From: Microcebus murinus
Taxonomy: Eukaryota; Chordata; Mammalia; Primates; Cheirogaleidae
Direction of reading: 5' to 3'
Assembly: GCF_040939455.1 (NCBI RefSeq)
Contig: NC_134106.1
Span: 86,311,001 to 86,375,000, forward strand
DNA: 64,000 nucleotides
The notes below the pieces were generated by a model that made no database searches, was not told the DNA's origin, and saw nothing but the letters and a program-made list of their open reading frames with translations. This document shows positions 1 through 10,195 of this stretch, one piece after another. The translations under genes were made by a program, and so were the position numbers. Each line of letters opens with the position of its first letter. The first letter of the stretch is position 1.

Positions 1-69
1 TAGAAATGTCCAGAGAACATACTGTGTTTCCAACAAGCGCTTGTCTAACATATATTTAAAGAGGCAGGA

Positions 70-225
70 CGGTTGGCTCGATCTCTGGCCCTGGAGCCTG
101 AAGACCTGATTTTAAGTCACCGCTCTGAACTTCACTATATGTGCATGTTGCTAACTCTCTGGGCCTCCGCAAGTCTCCATGTGCATATCCAGTGACGATT
201 ACTGTCTTTCGCAGGGTCGGACTGA
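70..225 (+). mobile_element. MIR SINE fragment
   Basis: The order of motifs follows the MIR core: a 'ggagcctgaagacctgattttaa' like head corresponding to the tRNA-derived part, then 'ctaactctctgggcctc' matching the conserved MIR segment around 'cttaacctctctgggcctc'. It is diverged, as expected of a SINE that stopped moving before the placental radiation. It has no coding role. Confidence 0.5.
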
Positions 226-289
226 ATTTCATGATGAGATGGCTATATCCACTCTGCACTCTGCCAGAACTGTTGCTCTCCCTACATTC

Positions 290-640
290 TGAAACTGTCC
301 TTGCTTAGTCACCAGGGACCTCCTCATTGCCACAGCTTTTATTGCAGTGCTCTCTTCTTCCTGCATGGAACCTGACCCCTCTGCCTTCTGTGACCCCTGG
401 GGCTCCCCATGCCTTTCTCCGGTGGTTTGTTCTTGGTGTCTTGTGGGCAATTCATGCAGGCCTGCCTCCCGGCCAATGCGCTTCCAGGGTCCCACTCTCA
501 GCCTCCACATTCTCCCAGCCCCGTTGTTTCAGCAGCCTGATGACTCCTGCACTGAATTTTGAGCCCAGACCTCACCCTTTGAGCTTTTATTCTTGTACTC
601 CACTAAGTGCAAAACATCTCCAACACATCTAACTGAGCAA
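290..640 (+). mobile_element. L2 LINE fragment
   Basis: C/T-rich sequence with 'gatgactcctgcactga' followed by 'gcccagacctcaccctttgagct' and 'aaaacatctccaacacatctaa'. This order matches the L2 ORF2 C-terminal region in plus orientation. Open frames over it are short and interrupted. It is an ancient LINE-2 relic. Confidence 0.6.
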
Positions 641-1539
641 GGCGACCCTGGTCTTGATCACGGATTAAGAACTTGCTTTATTGTGAGACCAGGCCACTAA
701 ATGGGGCTATAATCTTTTAGCACAAAAGCTTGTTACAGTCTTTGATATAGCAATGACATACGGAGATTCTTGGGTAGGCTGAAGGCAAAAAAGCACAGGC
801 TATGTTGTGTACACTTTTCAGTTCTTATGTTTCATAAATATTTGTGGAATCCCTGAAATTAAGGGGTTTAGGCTTTTTAGAAGGCAAAGATTGGATAATT
901 TTTTTTTTTAATTTCTAAATTTTCCATTTTATTCTTATAAAAATGTGGTGGGGTCATGGAGAAAAATGCAGGAACTTTGGATTCCTGGCTTTCCATTGGT
1001 GGCAGAGGTCAAGGGCTTGAATCCAGGGCTATAAGAGGTGGGGGCTCGGCCACAGCTCTGGGTCCATCAGAGCAACTTCCGTCCCACCTTGTGTGCCTTG
1101 GCGCGGGCTGCCGCCTGGTGAATCCGACCTGCTGGCAAAGACCGTCAGCAGGACTCAGACAAACCTGTGTGCTTCCTTTATCAGAACTGGTAACAGGAAC
1201 TTCTGAGGGGATGTAGCTGCAGTGTAGGAGTGTAGAAAAGTATCTGCAAGGTAAGGAACCAAACTCAGAGTGTCTGTCTCAGGGAAAAGTCTGATGGATG
1301 AGAAATTGTTAGAGTGAGGGCAGAGAATGGCGCCTGAGATGGGGAGATGGGCAGGCAGGTAACACCCTTTGATGCAGATGGCTCAAGAGCCCAAGGAGAG
1401 GTGTGGATAAAGTCCTATGGAAGCACAAGACAGGCCAGGTTTCTTCCAGTTGGAAACTGGGATGGCTTCTTGGGGAAGGGGTACAGGGGTTAGGCCTTGA
1501 AGGAGAGATAATAATACATAAAAAATAATAATATCCAGC
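641..1539. other. unique intergenic stretch
   Basis: No gene or clear repeat is visible. There is a run of about 10 T at 901 within AT-rich DNA. An 86-codon open frame at 956-1216 (+) has no recognisable domain and looks like chance. Confidence 0.5.
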
Positions 1540-1745
1540 ATTACTGAGTGCTCCCCGTGAGCCAGGCACTAAGCACTTTGCATGACTTATACAATCCTCA
1601 TAACAACCCTATGAGATAGTGATACCTATGACCCCATTTTACAGGTGACAAAACTGAGGCATAGAGAGGCTGAGTATCATGCCCCAAATCACTCAGCTAA
1701 TCAGGGGCAGAGTCAGGACTCAAACCCAACACCTAGACCTAGTTG
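1540..1745 (-). mobile_element. MIR SINE, near full length
   Basis: Read on the minus strand, the segment contains the MIR hallmarks in order. On the plus strand these appear as 'gccaggcactaagcacttt', 'cctcataacaaccctatgag', 'ccccattttacaggtga' and 'aaactgaggcatagagag', followed by the core and the tRNA-like head near 1700-1740. This is one of the better preserved MIR copies in the window. Confidence 0.85.
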
Positions 1746-2759
1746 GGTCAGAGCTCTCGACTCCTTCCCCGCCCTGCTATGTGCCCAGGGGAGGGGCTGT
1801 GTCCCACTTGCTCTGAGTGTAAGGAGGGAGCAGATCAGAGTCACTCTTGTAGGTTTTCTGTTTGGTTCTGATGACTTTCTCATTGTCAGCAGTTTTATTG
1901 CTACATGAGTAGCTTGCATTAAAAAATCCATAAAGGAACCAGTTTTGCTGTGGGCATAAAAGGAAAAGCACTCGTAGGAAGCGGGAAAACATTCAGCCCA
2001 CGGCTGAACTCCAGGGCATGGGCTTTGGTGCCATGGGGCAATCACAGCAAGAACCAGCCCTTCAGCTGGGACTGCTCCTCCCAACCAGCTCTGTGGTGAG
2101 TGCTGAGGCTGAGGGGGCTTGTCCGGGACAGAGTCACCCCAGGGGCAGAGCAGCTTTGACACAGGGAAGGGCAAGCCCAGGGGATTAGAAATGAGCCGCT
2201 GTAGGAGCTGGTCCAGGGCTGGGCAAGAGATTGGGACTGGATGAGGAGGGACAGACAGACCCTCCTCCTGTGCCGGGCACTGCAGCAGTTACTACCTGCT
2301 ACACTGTGGCCTCTGTCCCGCCAACAGCCCTCATGTCTTCTGCACTCCCTTCTGGAAAGAAGACACACTGAATTGTCCCTAAATTCTTTACTGTCTCCAG
2401 GAGGACCTACTTTTATAATTTGCTGCTGAAGCTTTTAACAGAGCTCCTAAAAGCAATTTTCCATCCAAAAGCAGGGAGGTGGCAGCTGCCATTTGCTGCT
2501 CCTTGTGTCCTGTGGCTGCCTTACACCCCAGGGGGCCCCAACTCTTTCGGTTCCTGCCTCCAGGTGATACTTTCAAGAGCCCAGACCCTCTCAGGAGGCC
2601 GCCAGAGAACCTGAACACCTGGCCCAGGCTTGGTTTCTCTGGAACAGTGCCTTTTGCCCCCTGGGTGCCTCATGCACTGGGATTCCACTTCCCAGACTGC
2701 TGGGCTCTTAGGGGTTAATGCACAGGGCACCACACCTGCCTCTTTCTTTCTCACTCATA
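1746..2759. other. unique intergenic stretch
   Basis: Moderately GC-rich unique sequence. Overlapping open frames on both strands (for example 1713-2174 minus, 153 codons) have no recognisable domains and no signal of selection that can be judged from one sequence. No repeat is recognised. Confidence 0.45.
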
Positions 2760-3395
2760 ATGTCTCCCTTAGGCCGCCCTGTTGGCCTCTCTAAGTGCAT
2801 CCTTGCTCCCTCCTCCACTCTCAGCTGGAGTGGCCCTTCTAGGATGTGCCATAGATCAGGACACTTCCAGGTTTAAGACTTTCAGCGGCTTCACACTGCC
2901 CTCAGCATAAAGTCCTAGGTCAGAGCACTGGGCCCTTCACAACCTGGCCCAGCCATCTCTCTAACGTCACACGGAGCCAGGTCCCCTCTAGTCCTTGTCA
3001 TCCTCCACCAGGCGGGGAGCCCCCAAACCTCAAGAACCAGGCACTGATCCGGCTCTAAATCCAGCCTGACACTTGGGTTTTATTTTGGTGGAATAAATAA
3101 CAATCCTTCATTCGAGTTATACCAACACACTCAGTTTGCAGAGGGCTGTGTCGTGCTGTTCTCCACTTCTGGGCTCCTCTGCTCTGAACATCCTCACCCA
3201 TTTTTACTTGTGAAGCTCATACTTCATGGTATTCCTTCATTGAAGACTTGCCACATGCCAAGAAAGTGTGTGTGTACTTGTCTTCTTTACCAGCTGTCAC
3301 TCCTTGAGGACAAAGAACAAGTCTTTATGCACTTAGCACAGCACCCGGCACATAGTAGGCTCTCAATAAATTCCTGAAAGGATGCGTGAGCGAAT
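2760..3395 (+). mobile_element. L2 LINE 3' portion
   Basis: Contains the L2 ORF2 end ('cagcataaagtcctaggt', 'cccttcacaacctggccc') and then the typical L2 3' end: 'ctccttgaggacaaagaac', 'agcacagcacccggcacata', 'gtaggctctcaataaat'. The frames are broken. The tail at 3340-3390 is the well conserved L2 3' terminus. Confidence 0.75.
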
Positions 3396-4012
3396 GCCAG
3401 GCAGCTGTGGCTGTCCCTTTAATGCTCTCGTTTTGAACAAGGGCTTACATCAAGCGCCCGAGTTTCCTTAGGTGAGACTCAGGCAGCTCTATCTTGCATG
3501 TGGGAATAAAATGTGCTAGCAGGGATACTGGAAGATAGCTCTCAGGGTGTGGTCACAACGCCATCTGAAGAGACACCAGCAGAGCTGTTCATCCACCTCT
3601 TGGTTGGCCTGAGCCAGAAGGGCAATCCTTCACTGCCCCGCAGAGCTCTGAGGTCTCCTAGGCTCCTGACATCAAAGATGGATGGCAGGCATGGAGGGAA
3701 GTGGAGCTTGAGGACAAAGAAGGGCAGGAGATAAGCATTCCTTATCTTGCTTATTCTGAAAAGAATGTCAACATCTGCACATTTTTGTAAAACAACATAA
3801 AATCATTTTGGCAATAAGGCTGCAAGCCCAGGAGATTTGGTCTCTTATCTCAGCAGCTGGTGGCAATCACTTTGTAAACCAAGTTCCCTGAACTGAAGGA
3901 ATGACCTGGTGACCCCTGCTGGCCCACCCTCACCTGCCCTGGGGGTCAGGGGGCCTGAACTCAGGGAGGTTGCTCCCAACAGGAGCCAAGGAAGCTTCTT
4001 TCCTGTAGTCTC
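3396..4012. other. unique intergenic stretch
   Basis: No gene or recognisable repeat. Composition is unremarkable. Confidence 0.45.
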
Positions 4013-4180
4013 AAAGAGTGTCCCAGACCAACAGCACCAGCATCACCCAGGAGCATGCTGGGAATGCACGTTCTCAGGCTCTGCTTCACCTCCTGAGGCA
4101 GAGACTCTGGGGTGGGGCCCAGCAGGCTGTGTTTAAAGTGCTCCTATGCTCCTTCAAGTTTGGGAAGCACCGTCATAGCC
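4013..4180 (-). mobile_element. MER5-type hAT-Charlie element
   Basis: The plus strand shows 'agcaccagcatcacccagga', 'aatgcacgttctcaggct', 'ctctggggtggggcccagca' and 'gtgttta', and ends with 'caagtttgggaagca'. This is a minus-oriented non-autonomous MER5 copy. These are short hAT-derived elements with no coding capacity. The same family appears to be the source of the tandem array at 61.85-62.21 kb. Confidence 0.75.
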
Positions 4181-4339
4181 CAACCACTGGGTCTCCTCTT
4201 TGGGAATGGAGTTGGGAGCTAGGGAGTGGCTTCCAAACCTGGAGAAGGCACCGTGGGAAGTGAGGACAGGGTGAGATGAAGGGTCTTTCTTGGGCTTTTT
4301 CTCTCCCCACTCTCTCCCTTGGGTTAACCCACACTCATG

Positions 4340-5140
4340 GTTCTAGTTCTCACCTCCTGGAGCGAATCTTTGATCTCCAATTTCTGCCCTTACTTCTTCC
4401 TTGATCTTTCTTTTTCTCCTTCCAGTCATTTAAATCTGCAGAGCCCACCAGTGCTTCCAGTCAGAAACATCTAAAACAAAACTCAAAACTCACCATCATC
4501 TCCCAGTTTTAGTAACCTGACCGCCTTTGTTCAGGATTCCCTCCCGCTCATAATGATTCACCAAGGACTAGTACAGCCAGGCCCTGAGCTGGGAGACTCT
4601 CTACTTCTTGTGCTATCGCTTATTCTCACTCACACACGTTCAGATTCTGGGGGTTATGTTCTCTTCTCCCTCTTCCACAAGCTTCTGATTGTTTTTCATA
4701 TAATCTCTTGCTTCTGTCCTTTGTTTTCCAGGACCCTGGTCTCCACTCCCCTCAAGACCCTCTTCACCCTGATCCAACTCAAGAAATACTTATTAGGTGC
4801 CCAGAACCTGGAAGACACCATGCAGGCCCCACTGGGACAAAACAGAGGATTTACACAGGCCCTACTCTGGAGGAACTTAGTTCCTGAAGTAATCTACTAA
4901 TCGTCCTCCACCAAGCCTTCTCCTCTCTAATCCAGTTTACACAGTTACCAGATTAACCTCCCTAAAACACTGAGAATTTCACTCTCCTGTTTGTAAGTTT
5001 TCTACAATGTGTCTCCATGTTGCATAGAGGGTCAAGTCCAAATTCCTCAGCTCTGCATGCAGACCTTCTACAACCTGGACTTCCTTCTCCAAGTTGACTT
5101 TCCAGCACTCTTCAAATTCCTGAGGGGGCAACCTCAGTGG
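4340..5140 (+). mobile_element. L2 LINE fragments
   Basis: Pyrimidine-rich L2-like sequence. The clearest part is 4900-5130: 'ccaccaagccttctcctct', 'gggtcaagtccaaattcct' and 'accttctacaacctggactt', which parallel the L2 stretch coding for the ORF2 C-terminus. The section before 4720 is more diverged and its assignment is weaker. Confidence 0.55.
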
Positions 5141-5212
5141 CATGTGGGATCCTGCTTTGGGCCTGTGTCTGCCCTGGGAGTGATGACAGAAAGTTCCTAA
5201 GGCCATGGTGAC

Positions 5213-5236
5213 CTCTGCCCTCTGCCCTCTGCCCTC
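5213..5236 (+). repeat. short (CTCTGCC)n tandem repeat
   Basis: Three tandem copies of a 7-bp CTCTGCC unit, immediately followed by a GC-rich run with C8 and repeated CCCG units (5255-5280). Confidence 0.7.
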
Positions 5237-5432
5237 CCTCGCGCTGTGCAGAGGAGGTGCCCCCCCCGCCCGCCCGCGCGCCAGGCTGGCTGCTGCTGGC
5301 TGCGATGCCCAGGCTCTAACTGTCCTCCAAGCGCTGGCTGGATTTGGTCCCCAGCCTTTGTAGGCCAGTTACTTGAAATTGTAACTGATGGTACACAAAC
5401 ATGAGTAAATGGAAATATACGTGAAAAATACA

Positions 5433-5441
<9 letters not shown>

Positions 5442-5472
<31 letters not shown>
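5442..5472 (+). repeat. (GT)n microsatellite
   Basis: About 15 uninterrupted GT dinucleotides preceded by a T8 run. Likely polymorphic in length. Confidence 0.95.
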
Positions 5473-5473
<1 letters not shown>

Positions 5474-5506
5474 ACAACAATGTGGATGCTAAAATTGCCA
5501 TAGTTT

Positions 5507-5771
5507 GTTTTATTTATTTATTTATTTTTTGAGACAGAGTCTCACTTGTTGCCCAGGCTAGAGTGAGTGCCGTGGGACTACAGGCATGCGCCACCATGCC
5601 CGGCTAATTTTATATATATATATTAGTTGCCCAATTAATTTCTTTCTATTTATAGTAGAGACAGGGTCTCGCTCTTGCTCAGGCTGGTTTCGAACTCCTG
5701 ACCTGGAGCAATCCGCCCGCCTCAGCCTCCCAGAGTGCTAGGATTACAGGCGTGAGCCACCGCGCCCGGCT
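5507..5771 (-). mobile_element. Alu SINE, strepsirrhine type, internally deleted
   Basis: Begins with a (TTTA)n/T-rich stretch, which is the A-tail in minus orientation, then 'gagacagagtctcacttgtt'. It ends at 'cgtgagccaccgcgcccggc'. The middle carries 'cccaattaatttctttcta', and the left monomer shows 'cagagtgctaggattacagg', both typical of lemur and galago Alus. Compared with the full copy at 15.0 kb, roughly 75 bp of the second monomer is missing at about 5572, where the tract jumps to 'gactacaggcatgcgccacc'. No clear target duplication was found. Confidence 0.92.
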
Positions 5772-7044
5772 TTACATTTTTAAATAATAAAAATAAGCTT
5801 GACTACTTTGGAACGTTTGGCTAGGGCGAATTGACTAAAACGCGATTGTCCAATTAGATGTTTGTGAGACAACTGTCTGGAGAAGGGCTGTGAGGTTTGT
5901 GAAGATAGAGGACTCTGTGCTCTGATTGCTTCAAGGTGGCTTTGAGTTCTAACTGCACTTTGAAGGAGCCCAACCTGGAAATCAAATTTGATGCGTTACA
6001 TATGTGGCTTTTGTAGAAAGGACCACCGAAACTCAGGAAAGGGCCTTGGCCCAAATTCAAAAGATTGGCAAACCTTTTCAAGTTAAAAAGGTTATGTGTG
6101 TATTTTTTAATGATTCCCCACTTTTATCATTTTGATCAAACAACTGGCTAAGGGTCTGTCTCTATCAGATCGGATACATGCATACCACGTTGGGAACACA
6201 GCTCCGTGGGGAGTATGCTCAAGTTTCTCTATGTCTGGCTGATTAACTTTAGCACTGCAATTTCCAGGAACACTTCTCCTGGCTAACCAGCATGTGCCTA
6301 CAGCTTTTAATATCTCCAGGGTGAGGCTGTGACCACTTACAGACTAACTCAGACCATATTTACTGCTTCCTCTAGTTTAGAAAAGGCACACTGGTGCCCA
6401 GGAGGTCGGACAGCAGCCTGTCTGGGGCTGCTCCACAGATATCGGGGAGCAGCCCCAGATATGGGGGGGGTGGGCGGCAGAGCTTCCCTCTGACTCCTTC
6501 TCACACAGCACAGCCTCCGTGTGGGGGAATCGAGAGCGAGAGGGAAGAAGGAGATTAATCTTCAGAAGCAAAGGCCCTTCACCTGCTGCTTGTGGATGGA
6601 AAGAGAGACCTACATTAGTAATAGATATTTTATTGGAATGGGTATGTGTAGAAACGGAAGAGAAAGATCAGTCTTCTTGTCTATTGGAAATAGTAATAAT
6701 AAGAGCCTTTTTGCATGCTTACATAATCAAGAAGCCAAGAGAAGAAATCTAACCTGTCAGCAGGTTTACAGTAGCACAGGGGCCAGAGCTACGCTGTAGG
6801 ATGGGCTGACCACCCCACGGTGACTCCCTTTTCTTAGTTTAAACACTGTGCTTTTACCACTGTTCCCTGCATGGAAAATGAGCAGCCCTTCAACAAGAAA
6901 GTGTTTTACAGAACTGGCCCCACAGCGAGTCATGACGAGTTGGGAGTTAATATGTCCCACACCCTCTATTTTTTTGGAAACCCTCTGTACCTTTCTCATG
7001 GCCCTCACAGAATTTGATCCTGTCTTATAGTTATCCATATGCTC
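5772..7044. other. unique intergenic stretch
   Basis: No gene or clear repeat is seen. It includes a G7 run near 6464. Open frames such as 6521-6799 (+, 92 codons) have no recognisable product. Confidence 0.45.
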
Positions 7045-7185
7045 ATTTTTTCCACTGCTAGAGAGTAAGCTCCTTGAGGTCAGGATCTATTCCTGAGAAT
7101 CCCCACGCAGTGTGTGGCAGAAAATGTAAGCTCAGGGTGGATGCAAAATTCATGTTTGTGGAATGAATGAAGGGAGGAATGAACG
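7045..7185 (+). mobile_element. L2 LINE 3' end
   Basis: Matches the L2 3' terminus: 'agagtaagctccttgaggt', 'caggatctattcctgag' and 'tgtggaatgaatgaa'. It is a short relic of the 3' untranslated end only. Confidence 0.7.
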
Positions 7186-8303
7186 AGGTAGAGGTAGTAA
7201 GGAGATATCATAGACGAAGGAGACTAGGCTTTACCCAACTTCCAAATCATACCTGGCAAACACTGAACTGCAAAAACAAATACTTTAACAAAACAATATT
7301 TTAACAGAAACATCATTGTTGCCCTTTCCTGTAACCCACGCCAGGCACCAGGGGCTGGGACAGGGGTCTGGGCACTTGGCCCACATCCCTTCCCCCAAGT
7401 CAGAATGGGGTGCTGATGAGCAGTTGAGCAACTGCTAAGAAGTAGGCAGGATAAAATTTCCATGTAAAATCACCTCTTTTATGTCTAATACTGTTTACAT
7501 TTTATATACTAAGGTAAAAAAATATCCTGATTAATTTCTGTGGGGGATTTTTGTTATAGGAGACCTTAAAAAATAACAAGCTTTTTTTCCCTTCCACTTA
7601 TAAGAGCAATCTTGGCTTGTTGAAGAAGGTAACTTGGACAATATGGAATAACATAAAAAAGAAATCAAAGTTAATCATCCTACCACCCAAGATCACAGTT
7701 AACATCTTGATAACATCTATTTTGATCTTTTCTCTCTGCATTGTTAGGTTTCATAACTGGGATCTCACTATACATGCAACTTCATGTATTGCTCTCTACC
7801 TGTATTTTGAGTATTTCTCATGCTGTTATGCGTCCCTTGGAAACATAACTTTAATGGCTACCTAATGTTCTATCACCTGGATGTACTGTAATTTATTCAG
7901 TAATTCTTCTAAGTTTGGACATTGTTAATGGATACTGCCATTTTTAAAAAGTTTAATGTACACATTTACATTGTGGGCATTGTGATTTGATTCCTTAAGG
8001 TGTCTTAGGAAGTCAGCAATCCCCTTCCCTCTTTGTTTTGATCCTTTGAGGAACCACTTTCTTCTATTTTAGCTGATTATTTGAAATCATACCTTTTAAT
8101 AACATGCTTGCATTGCTACATCTTGAATCTTCAGTTTTCACTACTAACTACTGGCTTCCTCCACGGAGGATGAGCATTTAGCTCTCTCTCACCACCCCTA
8201 TCCCACCCCAGCCCTTCAACACCCACACAGACTTCCTGTCCCTGCATCCTCCCCAGTAACTTCAACAACATCAGCATTCAGTATTTACATTATCATGTGC
8301 ATG
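7186..8303. other. intergenic stretch, possible old LINE sequence
   Basis: 7600-8000 is AT-rich. Phrases such as 'tggctacctaatgttctatc' and 'ttggacattgttaatggata' resemble LINE 3' regions, but the match is too diverged to name a family. The remainder looks unique. No gene is recognised. Confidence 0.35.
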
Positions 8304-8594
8304 TGTCTTAGCTAGGGCAATACCATAGGCGAGTGACCCATTACTCACAACTCTGGAGTCTAGGAAATCAAAAATCAAGGTTCCTGGGGAGAGCCCACTT
8401 CCTGGCTTGCAGATGGACACCTTCTTCCTGTGTCTTCACTTGGGGGAGAAAAGGAACTCTGGTGTCTCTTCCTTAATGACTTCATATAAACCTAATTACC
8501 TCCCAAAAGCCCCACCTCCTAATACCATTACACCGGGGGTTAGGGCTTCAGCATATGAATCTAGGGGGGACACAAACACTCAATTCATAATACC
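8304..8594 (-). mobile_element. MaLR (MLT1/MST-type) LTR
   Basis: Plus-strand text runs from 'tgtcttagctagggcaata' through 'actcacaactctggagtcta', 'cccacctcctaataccatta' and 'gcatatgaatctagggggg' to 'cataatacca'. This order is a minus-oriented ERVL-MaLR LTR. It is diverged and 5-10% shorter than typical members. It is a non-coding relic of an endogenous retroelement. Confidence 0.7.
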
Positions 8595-9095
8595 ATGTGA
8601 ATTCTATTCACTGCTAAGGCACATGGTGCACTATGATTACATTTCCCTTCTTGCATATCTTTTTGTTTCTGTGGAGTAAAAAATTGCCCAGGACTCTGAG
8701 GAGCTGAAGGAGGAGGTCCAGCAGCAGCTGGCTCGCTGAGGCAGGGCTGCCACAGATGAGCCTGCAGGTTGGGGATGACATGTGTGCACATCAGCGGCTC
8801 CTGGTGTCCTGCACCTGCCTTCCCACCTTTCAGCATCATGCGTTGCCACCCTCACTGTGTCAGTCCCACGCAGTGTGCCTTTGGCACAGCTAATCTGGAA
8901 CCATTCAGGGTGGGAGTGCTCTGTACCCAGTGCACTGTCACCTGGGAGCACCTTGCATCATCCAGGTGAGTCCTTTTGCCTTTTTAAAAAATCTACATCC
9001 CCTGTTTTCTGGATCCCATGGTTTCTCCTTTATTGGATTATGCTCTTGTTTCTGTACAGCACATCTACAGGAATGATTAGAGAGCAATAGGAATT
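8595..9095. other. unique intergenic stretch
   Basis: No gene or recognisable repeat. Open frames of about 100 codons (8637-8951 minus, 8782-9090 plus) overlap on opposite strands and show no domain. Confidence 0.4.
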
Positions 9096-9900
9096 CATAG
9101 GAAGTGAAGGTTTTGAGGTCTTGAATGTTTGAAAATGTCTCCATTCCATCCTCCTTTTAATTCATAGTTTGGATGGGTGTAAAATTCTAGGTTAGAAGTC
9201 ATGTTCAAGAATTCTAGCCTTCAGCATTTAGGTTGATAGGTCCAAAGCCATTCTGACTCTTTGTATGTAATCTGGTTTTTTGTTTGTTTGTTTGTTCTCC
9301 TCTTCACAAGCTTATAGGATCTCTGTTTCCAAATTTCTGAAATGTTATGATGACGTACCCCAGTGTGGTTCTACTTTCACCCACTGGGCCCTAATTTCAT
9401 TGACAAGTTCCCTGCCTTCATCTGCTCTGTTCTCTATGGAACTCCTGTTAGATGAATATTGGAGCTCTGGACCTGGATGTTCTAATATTTTCCTCTTTTC
9501 CTCTGTTATTTTTCCATTTTTGTTTCGTTTTTGGCTCCCCTCCCCCCTACTTTCTGAGAAATTTCCTCAGCTTCACTTCAAACCCCATCTATTGAGTCTT
9601 TAATTTCTGCTATCATTTCTTAATTTCCAAAACTCATTTTTGCTCTCTAATTACTCCTTTAAAATAGCGCGTCTGTGATTTTGCTCTTTTCTCTTAAATG
9701 CAACACCTTCTTTTGTTTTTCTGAGGATATTAATGCCAGTATCTTTTCAAGTCACTTTCTTCTATTTTTTTTTTATTTGTCTGTTTTTGTCTCTCTATTG
9801 CACATTTGAAGATTTATTCAGGAATCTGGTTGTCTTTGATCACCTGCTCATATTTAGGAGTGAAAGATTAAAAAATCTCTTTGACAGCCCTGAGCTTTGG
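9096..9900 (-). mobile_element. ancient L1-related repeat, minus orientation
   Basis: T/C-rich sequence with 'tctgaaatgttatgatgac', 'aactcctgttagatgaatat', 'tttctgctatcatttcttaa', 'gaggatattaatgcc' and 'catatttaggagtgaaaga'. This is the order of a widespread old mammalian L1-associated segment in minus orientation. A (TTTG)n run of about five units lies at 9273-9294. The subfamily was not determined. Confidence 0.5.
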
Positions 9901-10070
9901 TAACTTCAGGTTCTATCCATTCATCCATCTACTTCCTAACTATCTGGAAAGTAGCCTAAATGCATCTGGATTATTCATTCCACGTTATAATAAAAGGAAA
10001 TAACTTAGGAGTTTGCCCACTCTGAGGTCCTGTGTTTTGTTACTGAGTTTGGATCCTGTGCAAACTTAGG

Positions 10071-10195
10071 GTTTTTTTTTTCTTTTTTTTTTTTTAATTT
10101 CAGAATATTACGGAGGTACAAACGTTTTGGTTACATGAATTGCTTTTGTACAGTTTGAGTCAAAGTTATAAGTGTGTCCATCATGTGTATAGTTC
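10071..10195 (-). mobile_element. 5'-truncated L1 3' end (lemur type)
   Basis: A long T-rich tail, 'gttttttttttctttttttt' in part, is followed by 'aatttcagaatattacgg', 'ggtacaaacgttttggttac' and 'gagtcaaagttataagtgtg'. This is the minus-strand 3' untranslated end and poly(A) tail of a relatively young L1, cut off after about 110 bp. No convincing target duplication was found. Confidence 0.65.

Noticed and set aside
1540..1745. tRNA-like sequence in MIR elements as tRNA genes
   Set aside because: The tRNA-derived head of MIR is diverged and cannot form a complete cloverleaf; no intact tRNA gene was found in the window.
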